A stretch of DNA of 64,000 bases from contig NZ_CP177144.1 in assembly GCF_050389775.1 (NCBI RefSeq), positions 3,162,001 through 3,226,000 of the forward strand. The letters are read 5' to 3'. This document shows, one piece after another, positions 40,591-49,893 of the stretch. The stretch comes from Marinibacterium sp050389775. Its GTDB lineage: Bacteria > Pseudomonadota > Alphaproteobacteria > Rhodobacterales > Rhodobacteraceae. Within the stretch, counting starts at the first letter, position 1. Each line of letters opens with the position of its first letter. The notes beneath the pieces were generated by a model that made no database searches, was not told the origin of the DNA, and saw only the letters and a program-made list of their open reading frames with translations. The position numbers and the translations under genes were made by a program.

Positions 40591-43059
40591 ATGACCTTTT
40601 CCCTCTTTCCCAAAGGCCCCCTTGATGACCTGGCCGATACCGGTCTCGCGCAGGACAGTGATGCCGACGCCCTGGCCCCGGTCGACAGCCTTCCCGTGAA
40701 TCTGACCGCGACCGACGCCACCCCCGCCCTGCGCATGGCCCTGTCGGCCCGGACATTCGGCACCTCCGACGCCTCGGACGAAGATGGCGACGAGGCCAGG
40801 ACCGTGACCCTCAGCGCACCCGCGATCATGGGCGCCGCGCTGACCGCCGCGACATCGGGCCCGTCCAAGGGCGCAACAGGCGCCGTCGAGATCGGCGCCG
40901 GCCTGCGGCAGGCCCTGCAGGATGCTCTTATCGGCGCCGCCACGCTTGCCCCCGACAAGGCTCGGCCCGACGCGGACAGCCGGGGCGACTATGCGGTGAC
41001 CGTCATCCCGTCGGATGACCTCTTCCCGAACCAATGGCACCTGGACAACACCGGCCAGTCCGGCGGGGTCGACGGGGTCGACCTGAACGTGACCGAGGTC
41101 TGGGACGACTATACCGGCGACGGTGTCGTCGTTGGGGTCTGGGACGATGGCGTGCAATACACCCACCACGACCTGGACGACAATTACGACACCAGCCTGC
41201 ACATCGTCATCGACGGCGTGACCCACAACCCACTGCCCTGGCGGCCGGCCTCGGCCCATGGCACGGCCGTGGCCGGGGTCATCGCCGCCGAGAACAACGG
41301 CGAAGGCACCGTCGGCGTGGCCTATGATGCGACGCTGGTGGGCGTCGACATGTTCTATGACCGGCGGCTGGATTTCGAAGCCTCGTTCTACGAGCTCGAC
41401 AATTTCGACGTGACCAACCACAGCTGGGGCTGGGTCACGCCCTATGCCGACAGCATTTATGACACCAACGGCACCGGCGGGGTCGACTGGCAAAGCTTCT
41501 TCGGCGGGTTCTTCGAAAGCGTCGAGACCGGCCGCGGCGGGCTGGGCACGATCAACCTGGTCGCCAATGGCAACGACCGGACCATCGGGCGGCACGGCAA
41601 CGATTCCAACTTCAACGCCATCCCCCAGACCATCGCCGTCGGCGCGACCAGCCATGACGGCTATGTGTCCTATTATTCGACGCCCGGCGCCAACCTGCTG
41701 ATCTCGTCGCCGTCCAACGGCGCCGATGGCGCGGGCATCTACACGACCGACCGCACCGGCATCTGGGGCTATGACGACGGTGATTACACCTCGACCTTCG
41801 GCGGCACCTCGTCGGCCACCCCGGCCGCCGCGGGGGTTGTCGCCCTGATGCTGGAGGCCAACGACCAGCTGGGCTGGCGCGACGTGCAGGAGATCCTGGC
41901 CCTGACCGCCCGGCACACCGGATCGGATATCGGCGCCGCACCCGAGGCGGACGAGCTCTTCAGCTGGGAGTTCAACGGGGCCGAGACCTGGAACGGCGGC
42001 GGGCTGCATTTCTCGAACGATTACGGGTTCGGCCTGATCGACGCCCTGGCGGCCGTGCGGCTGGCCGAGACCTGGACCGAGCAGAAGACCAGCGCCAACT
42101 GGGAAGACCCGGTCGTGGCCAGCAGCAATGTCAACTCGATCATCCCCGACAACGATGCCACGGGCATCAGCTTCACCTTCGACACGACGGCGGATTTCGA
42201 CATCGAACATGTCGGTCTGACCCTGGGGTTCTCGGGCGGGTATACCGGCGATTACCACATCGTGCTGATCTCGCCCGATGGCACGGAATCGGTGCTGTCG
42301 ATCTCGACCAGCGACGGCACGGCGGTGACCGAGCAATGGTTCTACATGTCGAACGCCTTTCGCGGCGAGACCAGCATCGGCACCTGGACGGTCACGATCA
42401 TCGACGAGGTGGCCGGCGACACCGGCACGGTGACCCAGGCGGATCTGCAGTTCTTCGGGGCCACGGCCGATGCCGATGACGTCTATGTCTATACCAACGA
42501 ATTCAGCCTCTTCGCTGGCGACGGCAGCCACCTTCTGACGCTTGTGGACGACAATGGCGGCACCGACACGCTGAACGCCTCGGCGGTGACGGCGGCGTCG
42601 CTTGTCACCCTGGGCGGGTCGGCGGTGATCGACGGTCAGACGATCACCTCGGTTCAGGGCATCGAGAATGTCTATACCGGCGATGGCAATGACGAGATCT
42701 ACGGCGATGCCGGGGCCAATGTCCTGTACGGCGGGCGCGGCGACGACATCATCTTCGGCGGCAAGGGCAAGGACACCCTGGGCGACGGGGCCGGCCGCGA
42801 CATCCTGAAGGGACAGGCCGGCGCCGACATCTATGACATCTGCATCGACGGCATCAAGGACAGCATCAACGGGTTCTATGTCGGCAAGGATGTGATCCGG
42901 CTGGCCGATGGCGATCTGGATTTTGCCGACCTGGTCTTCACGGACATCGCTGTGGGCAAGGTGCGGATCGACTATGCCGACGATTTCCTGATCGTGCTGA
43001 ATTCCGACCTGGGCCTGACCTCGGCCGATTTCGACGCGTCCGACTTCCTGTTCGCCTGA
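40591..43059 (+). CDS. Secreted subtilisin-like protease with P domain and RTX repeats
   Basis: About 822 residues from ATG 40591, which follows GAGG at good spacing; the frame is open upstream to 40513. It has no signal peptide. After a 140-residue leader lies an S8 domain of the kexin type: Asp185 in VWDDG, His223 in AHGTAVAG, Asn326 in VANGN and Ser407 in GGTSSATP. A proprotein-convertase P domain follows (about 510-650). Then come RTX calcium repeats (YTGDGNDEIYGDAGANVLYG and GGRGDDIIFGGKGKDTLGDG) and a C-terminal tail. Domain order and lack of a signal peptide point to type I secretion, though no transporter is encoded nearby. Confidence 0.92.
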   Translation: MTFSLFPKGPLDDLADTGLAQDSDADALAPVDSLPVNLTATDATPALRMALSARTFGTSDASDEDGDEARTVTLSAPAIMGAALTAATSGPSKGATGAVEIGAGLRQALQDALIGAATLAPDKARPDADSRGDYAVTVIPSDDLFPNQWHLDNTGQSGGVDGVDLNVTEVWDDYTGDGVVVGVWDDGVQYTHHDLDDNYDTSLHIVIDGVTHNPLPWRPASAHGTAVAGVIAAENNGEGTVGVAYDATLVGVDMFYDRRLDFEASFYELDNFDVTNHSWGWVTPYADSIYDTNGTGGVDWQSFFGGFFESVETGRGGLGTINLVANGNDRTIGRHGNDSNFNAIPQTIAVGATSHDGYVSYYSTPGANLLISSPSNGADGAGIYTTDRTGIWGYDDGDYTSTFGGTSSATPAAAGVVALMLEANDQLGWRDVQEILALTARHTGSDIGAAPEADELFSWEFNGAETWNGGGLHFSNDYGFGLIDALAAVRLAETWTEQKTSANWEDPVVASSNVNSIIPDNDATGISFTFDTTADFDIEHVGLTLGFSGGYTGDYHIVLISPDGTESVLSISTSDGTAVTEQWFYMSNAFRGETSIGTWTVTIIDEVAGDTGTVTQADLQFFGATADADDVYVYTNEFSLFAGDGSHLLTLVDDNGGTDTLNASAVTAASLVTLGGSAVIDGQTITSVQGIENVYTGDGNDEIYGDAGANVLYGGRGDDIIFGGKGKDTLGDGAGRDILKGQAGADIYDICIDGIKDSINGFYVGKDVIRLADGDLDFADLVFTDIAVGKVRIDYADDFLIVLNSDLGLTSADFDASDFLFA

Positions 43060-43069
43060 GCGACCCGAT

Positions 43070-43096
43070 CCCGGCAGGGCCTGGTGCCTTGCCGGG
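43070..43096 (+). terminator. Hairpin after the protease gene
   Basis: CCCGGCA (43070-43076) pairs with TGCCGGG (43090-43096), with further pairing possible inside the loop. It stands 10 bp after the stop codon but lacks a T-tract, so it is a likely but weak terminator. Confidence 0.45.
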
Positions 43097-43170
43097 GATG
43101 CCGTGTGGGCCGGGTGTCCAGACCGGTGATCCGACTGGCCCGTGGCCCGCCGGGCGAAGTGCAAAAGCTG

Positions 43171-43255
43171 TGGTGCGGGTGAAGGGACTTGAACCCCCAC
43201 GCCTTGCGGCGCCAGAACCTAAATCTGGTGCGTCTACCAATTCCGCCACACCCGC
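43171..43255 (-). tRNA. tRNA-Leu (UAG)
   Basis: Minus strand: acceptor GCGGGTG with CACCCGC, a long variable arm (class II), T arm GGGGGTTCAAGTCCCT, and anticodon stem CCAGA/TCTGG around loop TTTAGGT, so anticodon TAG (reads CUA and other CUN codons). The 3' CCA is encoded. It sits between the protease and Hint genes. Confidence 0.95.
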
Positions 43256-43486
43256 ACATGTCCGACCAGGGGCCGGTGCCGGCGATGATTAGCAAAGCCC
43301 GAGGCCCGAGGCGAGAGCAAATCGCGTCAGGCCCGCCCGCCCGGTACCAGATCGATCATCGTCCGATTGGACATGGATATGGGCCAGCAATGCGACAAAA
43401 GCGCCAGAAAGAGGACGACATTCACCCTTCCTTATCCTAGACTGGTGCAAAACAAAGACAAGAGCAGTGAAAACGAGGTAGATGTG

Positions 43487-44029
43487 ATGCCGAACAGCGT
43501 CAGGGCTGGCTCGGACGTGCAACAGATATCGTTGCCCCGGGATGCGCGCGCGCCGGAACGGATCGGCCCTGCCGGGCTGCCCGTCGGAACTCAGATCTGG
43601 ACCAGCGACGGCATCCTGCCCGTCGAGTACCTGTCGACCGGCGACCGGATCGTGACGCGTGACGGTGGCTATAGCCGGCTGACCCGGCTGGACACGGTGG
43701 CCACGGTCGTGCCCATGGTGCGCATTGCCGCCCGCGCCCTTGGCCCTCAACGCCCCGATACCGACCTGATCCTGCAGGCCAGCCAGGCAGTGCTGTTGCG
43801 CGACAAGGTCGCGCGGGACCTGACCGGGCGCGACCGTCATGTCTGCACGGCCGGCGACCTGGCCGAAGCCGGGCTGGCCGACGGGCTGGGCGCCTTTCCG
43901 GTCACGCTGATGGTGCTGCACCTGCGCCGCCAGGACGTGATCTATGCCGCCGGGCTCGACGTGGTCTGCGGCATTCGCGGGCCGTCGCGCCGGGCCTCAG
44001 CCCGCCAGCCTGCGCAGAACATCCGGTAA
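43487..44029 (+). CDS. Hint (hedgehog/intein) domain protein
   Basis: About 180 residues from ATG 43487, preceded by GAGGT. The Hint-like core starts at GLPVGTQIWTSDGILPVEYL and continues STGDRIVTRDGGYSRL, as in the many short Hint proteins of Roseobacter relatives. Most of those have a Cys or Ser as the first core residue; here the expected nucleophile is replaced by Gly-Thr, so splicing or cleavage is doubtful. Such domains are often linked to RTX-type secreted proteins, and an RTX protease is 430 bp upstream. The 3' end overlaps the convergent NAD(P)HX repair gene by 33 nt. Confidence 0.75.
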   Translation: MPNSVRAGSDVQQISLPRDARAPERIGPAGLPVGTQIWTSDGILPVEYLSTGDRIVTRDGGYSRLTRLDTVATVVPMVRIAARALGPQRPDTDLILQASQAVLLRDKVARDLTGRDRHVCTAGDLAEAGLADGLGAFPVTLMVLHLRRQDVIYAAGLDVVCGIRGPSRRASARQPAQNIR

Positions 44030-45535
44030 CAGATCGGGCAGATCCTCGGCGATCAGCCCGGGGCCAAAACGCCGGGCGGTTTCGACATGCAGCCAGGCCC
44101 CGGCGCAGGCCGCGTCGAAGGGATCGAAACCACGGGCCAGCAGGCCGGTGATGAACCCCGCCAGCACATCTCCGGCACCGGCCGTGGCCAGCCAGGGCGC
44201 CTGGCGGTCATAGGCTGCCGACTGCACGGCGCAACGCCCGTCGGGGGCTGCGATGACCGTGTCGGGGCCCTTCAGCAGCACCACCGCCCCCGCGCGACCG
44301 GCGGCCAGCCGCGCGGCATCGATGCGGGAAAAGGCCGGGCCGGTTGCGGAGGGCTCGGCCAGACGGGCGGCCAGATCGGGGAACAGGCGGGCAAATTCGC
44401 CGCCATGCGGGGTAAGCACGCAGCCCGGATGCACCATCTCGAACAGGGTGTCGGGCCTGTCGCCAAAGGCCGTCAGCGCATCGGCATCCAGCACCATGGG
44501 CCGGGTCTCGACCGCACCGCCAAGCGCCGCGGCCACCAGTTCCGGCGCCCGGTCCAGCCCCAGCCCCGGCCCGATGCAGAGCGCGCTCAGGCGACCGTCG
44601 GCCAGCACATCGACCAGCCCCGGCCCGTCGTTCACCCGGCGCAGCATCAGCGCGGTGACCTGGCAGGCGACCTCCATCTGGGCCGAGCCCGGCACGCCCA
44701 GGGTCACCAGCCCGGCGCCGATCCGCAGGGCCCCCCGCGCGGCGAGCCGCGCCGCACCGCTGCGCCCGGCCCCGCCCGACAGGACCAGCGCGTGGCCGTG
44801 GCTGTACTTGTGGGCCGTCCCGCCCTTGTCCAACGCCCCCGGCCCGGTGATCAGCCCGGCGACGCCCTCCTCCGCCGCCGCAACCGGCAACCCGATGTCG
44901 ACGACATGCACCCGCCCGCAATGCGCCGGGCCGTCGGCCAGCACATGCCCCGGCTTGGCCGTGTGGAATGTCACCGCCAGATCGGCCCGCAATGCCGCAT
45001 CGCCCAGCACCCGGCCACTGTCGCTGCACAGGCCCGACGGCATGTCGATAGCCACCACCCGAGGCCGCGAAGACCCGTCGTCGCGCCACGCCAGCGTCCG
45101 GGCAAAGCCCGCACCGTCGGGCAGGCCGCGCGTCAGACCGGTGCCGAAAAGCGCATCGACAACAAGAGCATAGCCGGACAGGTCCGGCGCCTCTTCGGCC
45201 CGCCAGGGCCGGACATCGCCGGACCAGCGATCATGGTTGGCCCGCGCATCCCCCGGCAGCCGGGCGGGATCGCCAAAGAGCCGCAGGTCGATCTGCCAGC
45301 CCTGCGCCGCCAGAAGCCGCGCCACGACAAACCCGTCGCCACCATTGTTGCCCGGCCCGCAAAGGATCAGCGCGCGCTGCCCGGACGTCCCGGCCAGCTC
45401 GGGCCATTGGTCGAGGATTGCCGTGACAACCCCCTGCCCGGCCCGCTCCATCAGCGCCAGCCCTGTCACCGCGCCCGAGGTGATCGCCGCCTGCTCCGCC
45501 GCCCGCATCTGCCCCGCTGTCAACAGCGGCGCCAT
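43997..45535 (-). CDS. nnr: Bifunctional NAD(P)HX epimerase/dehydratase
   Basis: About 512 residues that repair hydrated NADH and NADPH. The N-terminal YjeF_N epimerase domain has LCGPGNNGGDGFVVARLL and VDALFGTG. The C-terminal ADP-dependent dehydratase domain has HKYSHGHALVLSGGAGRSGA, LTPHGGEFARLFP, LKGPDTVIAAPDG and the ATAGAGDVLAGFITGLLARG nucleotide motif. The start at 45535 gives the usual N-terminus (MAPLLTAGQMRAAEQAAI); starts at 45595 and 45610 are also open. It is divergent from glnB. Confidence 0.92.
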   Translation of the reverse strand: MAPLLTAGQMRAAEQAAITSGAVTGLALMERAGQGVVTAILDQWPELAGTSGQRALILCGPGNNGGDGFVVARLLAAQGWQIDLRLFGDPARLPGDARANHDRWSGDVRPWRAEEAPDLSGYALVVDALFGTGLTRGLPDGAGFARTLAWRDDGSSRPRVVAIDMPSGLCSDSGRVLGDAALRADLAVTFHTAKPGHVLADGPAHCGRVHVVDIGLPVAAAEEGVAGLITGPGALDKGGTAHKYSHGHALVLSGGAGRSGAARLAARGALRIGAGLVTLGVPGSAQMEVACQVTALMLRRVNDGPGLVDVLADGRLSALCIGPGLGLDRAPELVAAALGGAVETRPMVLDADALTAFGDRPDTLFEMVHPGCVLTPHGGEFARLFPDLAARLAEPSATGPAFSRIDAARLAAGRAGAVVLLKGPDTVIAAPDGRCAVQSAAYDRQAPWLATAGAGDVLAGFITGLLARGFDPFDAACAGAWLHVETARRFGPGLIAEDLPDLLPDVLRRLAG

Positions 45536-45756
45536 CACCGGCCCACGGCCCCGCGCCGGGCCGTTGCCCGGCCCCTGCCCGCCAAGTTGCACCATTTTCG
45601 CTCGATTCACTTTCGTCTATATTTTGATCACGACGATCCAAAAACAGGCAATCCCGGAGGAATCTCCGGTGCCCCCCAATTCACCCCACCCTAGCCGATT
45701 GTGGCCGGGTACAAGAAATGATCTGCCATCCGGCACATGGTTGCGAGGAGACCCCC

Positions 45757-46095
45757 ATGAAGAAAATCGAAGCGATCATCAAACCCTTCAAGCTCGACGA
45801 AGTGAAGGAGGCCCTTCAGGATGTCGGCGTTCAGGGTCTCAGCGTGATCGAGGTCAAGGGCTTCGGACGCCAGAAGGGCCATACCGAACTCTACCGCGGC
45901 GCTGAATACGTGGTCGACTTCCTGCCCAAGGTGAAAATCGAGGTTGTGCTGGACGACGAACTGGTCGACCAAGCCATCGATGCCATCATCGGGGCCGCCA
46001 AGACCGACAAGATCGGTGACGGCAAGATTTTCGTCACGGCTGTCGAACAGACCGTGCGCATCCGGACCGGCGAGACCGGCTCGGACGCGCTCTGA
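45757..46095 (+). CDS. glnB: Nitrogen regulatory protein P-II
   Basis: 112 residues, the standard length. The T-loop GRQKGHTELYRGAEY carries the uridylylation site Tyr51, and KIGDGKIFVTAVEQTVRIRTGE is the C-terminal signature. P-II senses 2-oxoglutarate, ATP/ADP and, through uridylylation, glutamine, and controls GlnE and NtrB. GAGGAG precedes the ATG. It is cotranscribed with glnA 37 nt downstream, the classic alphaproteobacterial glnBA operon. Confidence 0.96.
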   Translation: MKKIEAIIKPFKLDEVKEALQDVGVQGLSVIEVKGFGRQKGHTELYRGAEYVVDFLPKVKIEVVLDDELVDQAIDAIIGAAKTDKIGDGKIFVTAVEQTVRIRTGETGSDAL

Positions 46096-46132
46096 CAAAG
46101 CACGACATTCCAGTAAGAGAGGAACACAGGGA

Positions 46133-47539
46133 ATGAGCAAGGACGCAGTTCTTAAGACGATCGCGGACGAGGACGTCGCCTATGTCGACATCCGGTTCAC
46201 CGATCCGCGTGGCAAGCTGCAGCACGTGACGGTGATGTCGGACCAGGTGGACGAAGACTTCCTGGACGAAGGCTTCATGTTCGACGGCTCCTCGATCGCC
46301 GGCTGGAAGTCGATCGAAGCCTCCGACATGAAACTGATGCCCGACACCGACTCGGCCTATATCGACCCGTTCTACGCCGAGAAGACCCTGTGCATCCATT
46401 GCTCGGTCGTCGAACCCGACACGGGCGAAGCCTATGAGCGCGACCCGCGCGGCACCGCCGAGAAGGCCGAGAAGTACCTGATCGAAAGCGGCATCGGCGA
46501 TGCGGCTTACATGGGCCCCGAAGCCGAATTCTTCCTGTTCGACGACGTGCGCTTTGCCGTGTCGATGAACAAGGTCTCCTACGAGGTCGACGCCACCGAC
46601 GCAGCCTGGAACACGGACACCGAGTTCGAAACCGGCAACATGGGCCATCGCCCGGGCGTCAAGGGCGGCTACTTCCCGGTCAACCCGACCGACGAAGCCC
46701 AGGACCTGCGTTCGGAAATGCTCTCGACCATGAAGCGTCTGGGCATGAAGGTCGACAAGCACCACCACGAGGTGGCGTCCTGCCAGCACGAGCTGGGCCT
46801 GATCTTCGGCACCGTCACCAAGCAGGCGGACGAGCTGCAGAAGTACAAGTACGTCATCCACAACGTTGCACATGCCTATGGCAAGTCGGCCACCTTCATG
46901 CCGAAGCCCATCGCAGGCGACAACGGCACCGGCATGCACGTCAACATGTCGATCTGGAAGGACGGCAAGCCGCTTTTCGCAGGCGACAAGTATGCCGATC
47001 TGTCGGACGAGGCCCTGTGGTACATCGGCGGCATCCTGAAGCACGCCAAGGCGCTCAACGCCTTCACCAACCCCTCGACCAACTCCTACAAGCGCCTGAT
47101 CCCGGGCTTCGAGGCCCCCGTTCTGCGCGCCTACTCGGCACGCAACCGGTCGGGCTGCATCCGGATCCCGTGGGCGGAATCGCCGAAGGCCAAGCGCGTC
47201 GAGGCCCGCTTCCCCGACCCGTCGTCGAACCCCTACCTGTGCTTTGCCGCGCTCCTGATGGCCGGCCTCGACGGCATCAAGAACAAGATCGATCCGGGCG
47301 AAGCCATGGACAAGAACCTGTACGACCTTCCCCCGGAAGAGCTGGCAGGCATCCCCACGGTCTGCGGCTCGCTGCGTGAAGCGCTCGAAGAGCTGGAAGC
47401 CGACATGGACTTCCTGCTGGCCGGCGACGTGTTCACCAAGGACCAGATCGAAGGCTACATCGAGCTCAAGATGGAAGAGATCGAAGCCTACGAACACACC
47501 CCGCACCCGGTCGAATACAAGCTGTACTACAGCTGCTGA
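46133..47539 (+). CDS. glnA: Glutamine synthetase type I
   Basis: 468 residues, the dodecameric bacterial enzyme making glutamine from glutamate, ammonia and ATP. Visible signatures are MFDGSSIAGWKSIEASDMKL, AEFFLFDD, the ATP-binding KPIAGDNGTGMHVNMS, and the adenylylation Tyr in KNLYDLPPEE, so the enzyme is probably controlled by GlnE. Codon choice is noticeably tighter than in neighbouring genes, as expected for high expression. AGAGAGGAACACAGGGA precedes the ATG. Confidence 0.97.
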   Translation: MSKDAVLKTIADEDVAYVDIRFTDPRGKLQHVTVMSDQVDEDFLDEGFMFDGSSIAGWKSIEASDMKLMPDTDSAYIDPFYAEKTLCIHCSVVEPDTGEAYERDPRGTAEKAEKYLIESGIGDAAYMGPEAEFFLFDDVRFAVSMNKVSYEVDATDAAWNTDTEFETGNMGHRPGVKGGYFPVNPTDEAQDLRSEMLSTMKRLGMKVDKHHHEVASCQHELGLIFGTVTKQADELQKYKYVIHNVAHAYGKSATFMPKPIAGDNGTGMHVNMSIWKDGKPLFAGDKYADLSDEALWYIGGILKHAKALNAFTNPSTNSYKRLIPGFEAPVLRAYSARNRSGCIRIPWAESPKAKRVEARFPDPSSNPYLCFAALLMAGLDGIKNKIDPGEAMDKNLYDLPPEELAGIPTVCGSLREALEELEADMDFLLAGDVFTKDQIEGYIELKMEEIEAYEHTPHPVEYKLYYSC

Positions 47540-47562
47540 TCGCCGGATCGGAGCAACATGGA

Positions 47563-47588
47563 AAGGGCGTCCCACGGGGCGCCCTTTT
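47563..47588 (+). terminator. Intrinsic terminator of glnBA
   Basis: AAGGGCG (47563-47569) pairs with CGCCCTT (47580-47586), extended by inner CCC/GGG pairing, and runs into TTTT. It stands 24 bp after the glnA stop. Confidence 0.8.
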
Positions 47589-47798
47589 CGCATCCGGGCG
47601 GTGCGGCCGGGCCGCCGCCTGTGCAACCGGGTGGCGCGTTGGAGATTGCCACACCCCGCATCCGGGTGGCGTTGGCGGGCGCCACGCCTCGAATCCAGCT
47701 GGCCCACCGGCGGCAGGTCCACTGAATTGCTCTTGCGTCATCCGCGCCGCTCGATTATGCGCCTCGGCTCCCCTCAGCCAGTGAAACGGAGCGGCACC

Positions 47799-49046
47799 AT
47801 GACCGAACCCGCGACCTTGGGTATCGATTTCGGAACCTCGAATTCCGCGGCGGGCATCGCCCGCGACGGCCGGCCCCACCTGGTCGAGCTGGAACCCGGC
47901 GAACAGACCCTGCCCACCGCCGTCTTCTTCGAAGAAGACGGCCGCCAGATGGAGATCGGGCGCAAGGCCACCCGCGCGCTGATCGACGGCGACGAGGGGC
48001 GGTTCATGCGGGCGCTCAAGAGCGTGCTGGGCACGTCGCTGATGCACGAGGAACGGCGCATCCAGGGCAAGCGGCTGACCTTTGTCGACATCATCGCCCG
48101 CTTCCTGGCCGAGGTGAAGACCCGGGCCGAGGCGGCGACGGGCCAGGATTACACCCATGCGCTGTCGGGCCGGCCGGTGCGCTTTCACAGCGCCGACGAC
48201 GACCGCAATGCCCGGGCCGAAGAGGACCTGCGGGCCTGTTACCTGGCCGCCGGTTTCCAGGACGTCCGGTTCATGTACGAACCCGAAGCCGCCCTGCGCG
48301 CCACGCCGCCCGCGCCCGGCTACGGGCTGATCGTCGACATCGGGGGGGGCACCTCGGATTTCACGGCCTTCGAACAGGGCGCCGGGGGTGATGCGATCAT
48401 CCTGGCCAGCCACGGCGTGCGCATCGGCGGCACCGATTTCGACCGCCGGCTGAGCATCGACCACGTCATGCCCGAGCTGGGCCGGGGCAGCCAGATCCGC
48501 AACACCATGGGCCAGGACACCCTGCCCGCCCCCGCGCGGCTCTTCAACGACCTGGCGACCTGGGCGATGATCCCCTTCCTCTATACGCCCGACACCCGGC
48601 GCATGGCCCGCGACCTGGCCCGCCAGGCCGTCGAACCCGCGCGGCTGGCCCGGTTGGAAAAGGTGCTGGAGGAAGAACTCGGCCATGACCTGGCCTTTGC
48701 CGTCGAGGCCGGCAAGATCGCCGTCAATGCCGGCGAGACAGGGCGCATCGGGCTGGGCATGATCGAACGCGGGCTGTCGGTGCCGCTGAGCGAGGCCGGG
48801 CTGGTCGGGTCGCTGGCCGAGTCGATGACGGGCATCGCCGGGGCGGCAGCCGAAACGCTGGCCCTTGCCGGGCTTGGCGCCGATCGGATCGACCGCATCG
48901 TGCTGGTCGGGGGCTCGTCGCTGATGCATTCGGTGCAGGCGGCGGTGCAGGATGTCTGTCCGCAGGCCCGGGTCGAAAGCGGCAAGGCCCTGACCGGTGT
49001 GGCCGACGGCCTGGCCCTGGCCGCCGACAGCGCCTTTGCCGTCTGA
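47799..49046 (+). CDS. Hsp70-family ATPase-only protein (YegD-like)
   Basis: 415 residues covering only the Hsp70 nucleotide-binding domain: phosphate-1 loop GIDFGTSNSAAGIA, phosphate-2 LIVDIGGGTSDFT and the adenosine motif VLVGGSSLMHSVQ. The substrate-binding domain of DnaK is absent, so it is a YegD-like putative chaperone whose client is unknown. CGGAG precedes the start at 47799; the frame is open further upstream but without homology. The 210 bp before it contain short imperfect repeats of the ATCCGGGTGGCG type and no gene. Confidence 0.88.
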   Translation: MTEPATLGIDFGTSNSAAGIARDGRPHLVELEPGEQTLPTAVFFEEDGRQMEIGRKATRALIDGDEGRFMRALKSVLGTSLMHEERRIQGKRLTFVDIIARFLAEVKTRAEAATGQDYTHALSGRPVRFHSADDDRNARAEEDLRACYLAAGFQDVRFMYEPEAALRATPPAPGYGLIVDIGGGTSDFTAFEQGAGGDAIILASHGVRIGGTDFDRRLSIDHVMPELGRGSQIRNTMGQDTLPAPARLFNDLATWAMIPFLYTPDTRRMARDLARQAVEPARLARLEKVLEEELGHDLAFAVEAGKIAVNAGETGRIGLGMIERGLSVPLSEAGLVGSLAESMTGIAGAAAETLALAGLGADRIDRIVLVGGSSLMHSVQAAVQDVCPQARVESGKALTGVADGLALAADSAFAV

Positions 49047-49186
49047 CGCCCCTGGCGTTGCAAACCGTCATGTAATTGTCTCTTTCCCGACAATTCGCTC
49101 CGGCATATGCTTGACCCGACGTCATCCAGGCGTCGTGCAGACCCCCGCGAAGGGGGCTTGAGCAGTCCCAGCCAGGAGCTTCCCCG

Positions 49187-49714
49187 ATGACCCGTATCCC
49201 TACCCTTGCGGCCGCCGCCGCACTGACAGCCATGACCACCCTGCCCGCCCGGGCCGCCGATCCGCTGCCCGCCGAAGATGCGGTCTTCACGGTTTACGGC
49301 ACGGTCGGCGACTGGACGGTCTATGCCGACAACCAGCGCCATTCCTGCCTGGTCGAAAAGCTGTTCAACGATGGCGAATACGTCCTGCAGATGGGCGCCA
49401 CGCCCGACGAGACCAAGGGCTATCTCGGGGTCTTCACCACGGCCGACGTCAAGCAGTTCCGCCGCCAGAATGTCGTGCTCGACATCGACGGCAAGCAGTT
49501 CCCGGCCAAGGCCATCGGAACCAAGAGCCGGAAATTGCAGGGCAATTACAAGGGCAGCTATGTGCCCGTTCACACCCGGGCGCTGGCGGATGCGCTGGCC
49601 GGGGGCACGATGCTGACGGTTGTGCCGGCCAAGTCCTTCTCGTTCGAGCTGCCTCTCGACGGGCTGGGCGCGGCCATGGCCGAAGGCTCGGCCTGCATCA
49701 AGGCCCAGAGCTAG
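49187..49714 (+). CDS. Periplasmic protein, IalB-like features
   Basis: 175 residues with a signal peptide (ending PARAADP). VGDWTVYADNQRHSCLVEK resembles the GDW...C opening of invasion-associated locus B domains, and a second Cys is near the end (GSACIKA). The conserved second Cys pair of IalB is not obvious, so this is a distant or uncharacterised relative. It stands alone, with about 140 bp on its upstream side. Confidence 0.7.
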   Translation: MTRIPTLAAAAALTAMTTLPARAADPLPAEDAVFTVYGTVGDWTVYADNQRHSCLVEKLFNDGEYVLQMGATPDETKGYLGVFTTADVKQFRRQNVVLDIDGKQFPAKAIGTKSRKLQGNYKGSYVPVHTRALADALAGGTMLTVVPAKSFSFELPLDGLGAAMAEGSACIKAQS

Positions 49715-49893
49715 GGGCAGACCCCGGGCCCAGACCCGCCCGATCGGGGCCCGAAGCGCGACCACCCACGCAGGACCGGGGCCACGCCAGGCCCCGGCAA
49801 AGCGATCGGCCCGGGCAACGCCGGATTTTTCTTTGGACGAAATCGGGTGCTGAGATACCTTTGGTTCACGTATTTTCCTTAAGGACACTCGGC

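Noticed and set aside
45735..45748. Sigma-54-like GGCAC/TTGC pair before glnB
   Set aside because: The distance between the GG and GC elements is one base short, and transcription would start at the ATG, leaving no ribosome site.
47600..47740. Possible tandem repeat of the ATCCGGGTGGCG type before the Hsp70-like gene
   Set aside because: Only three or four short, irregular matches; too weak to list as an array.
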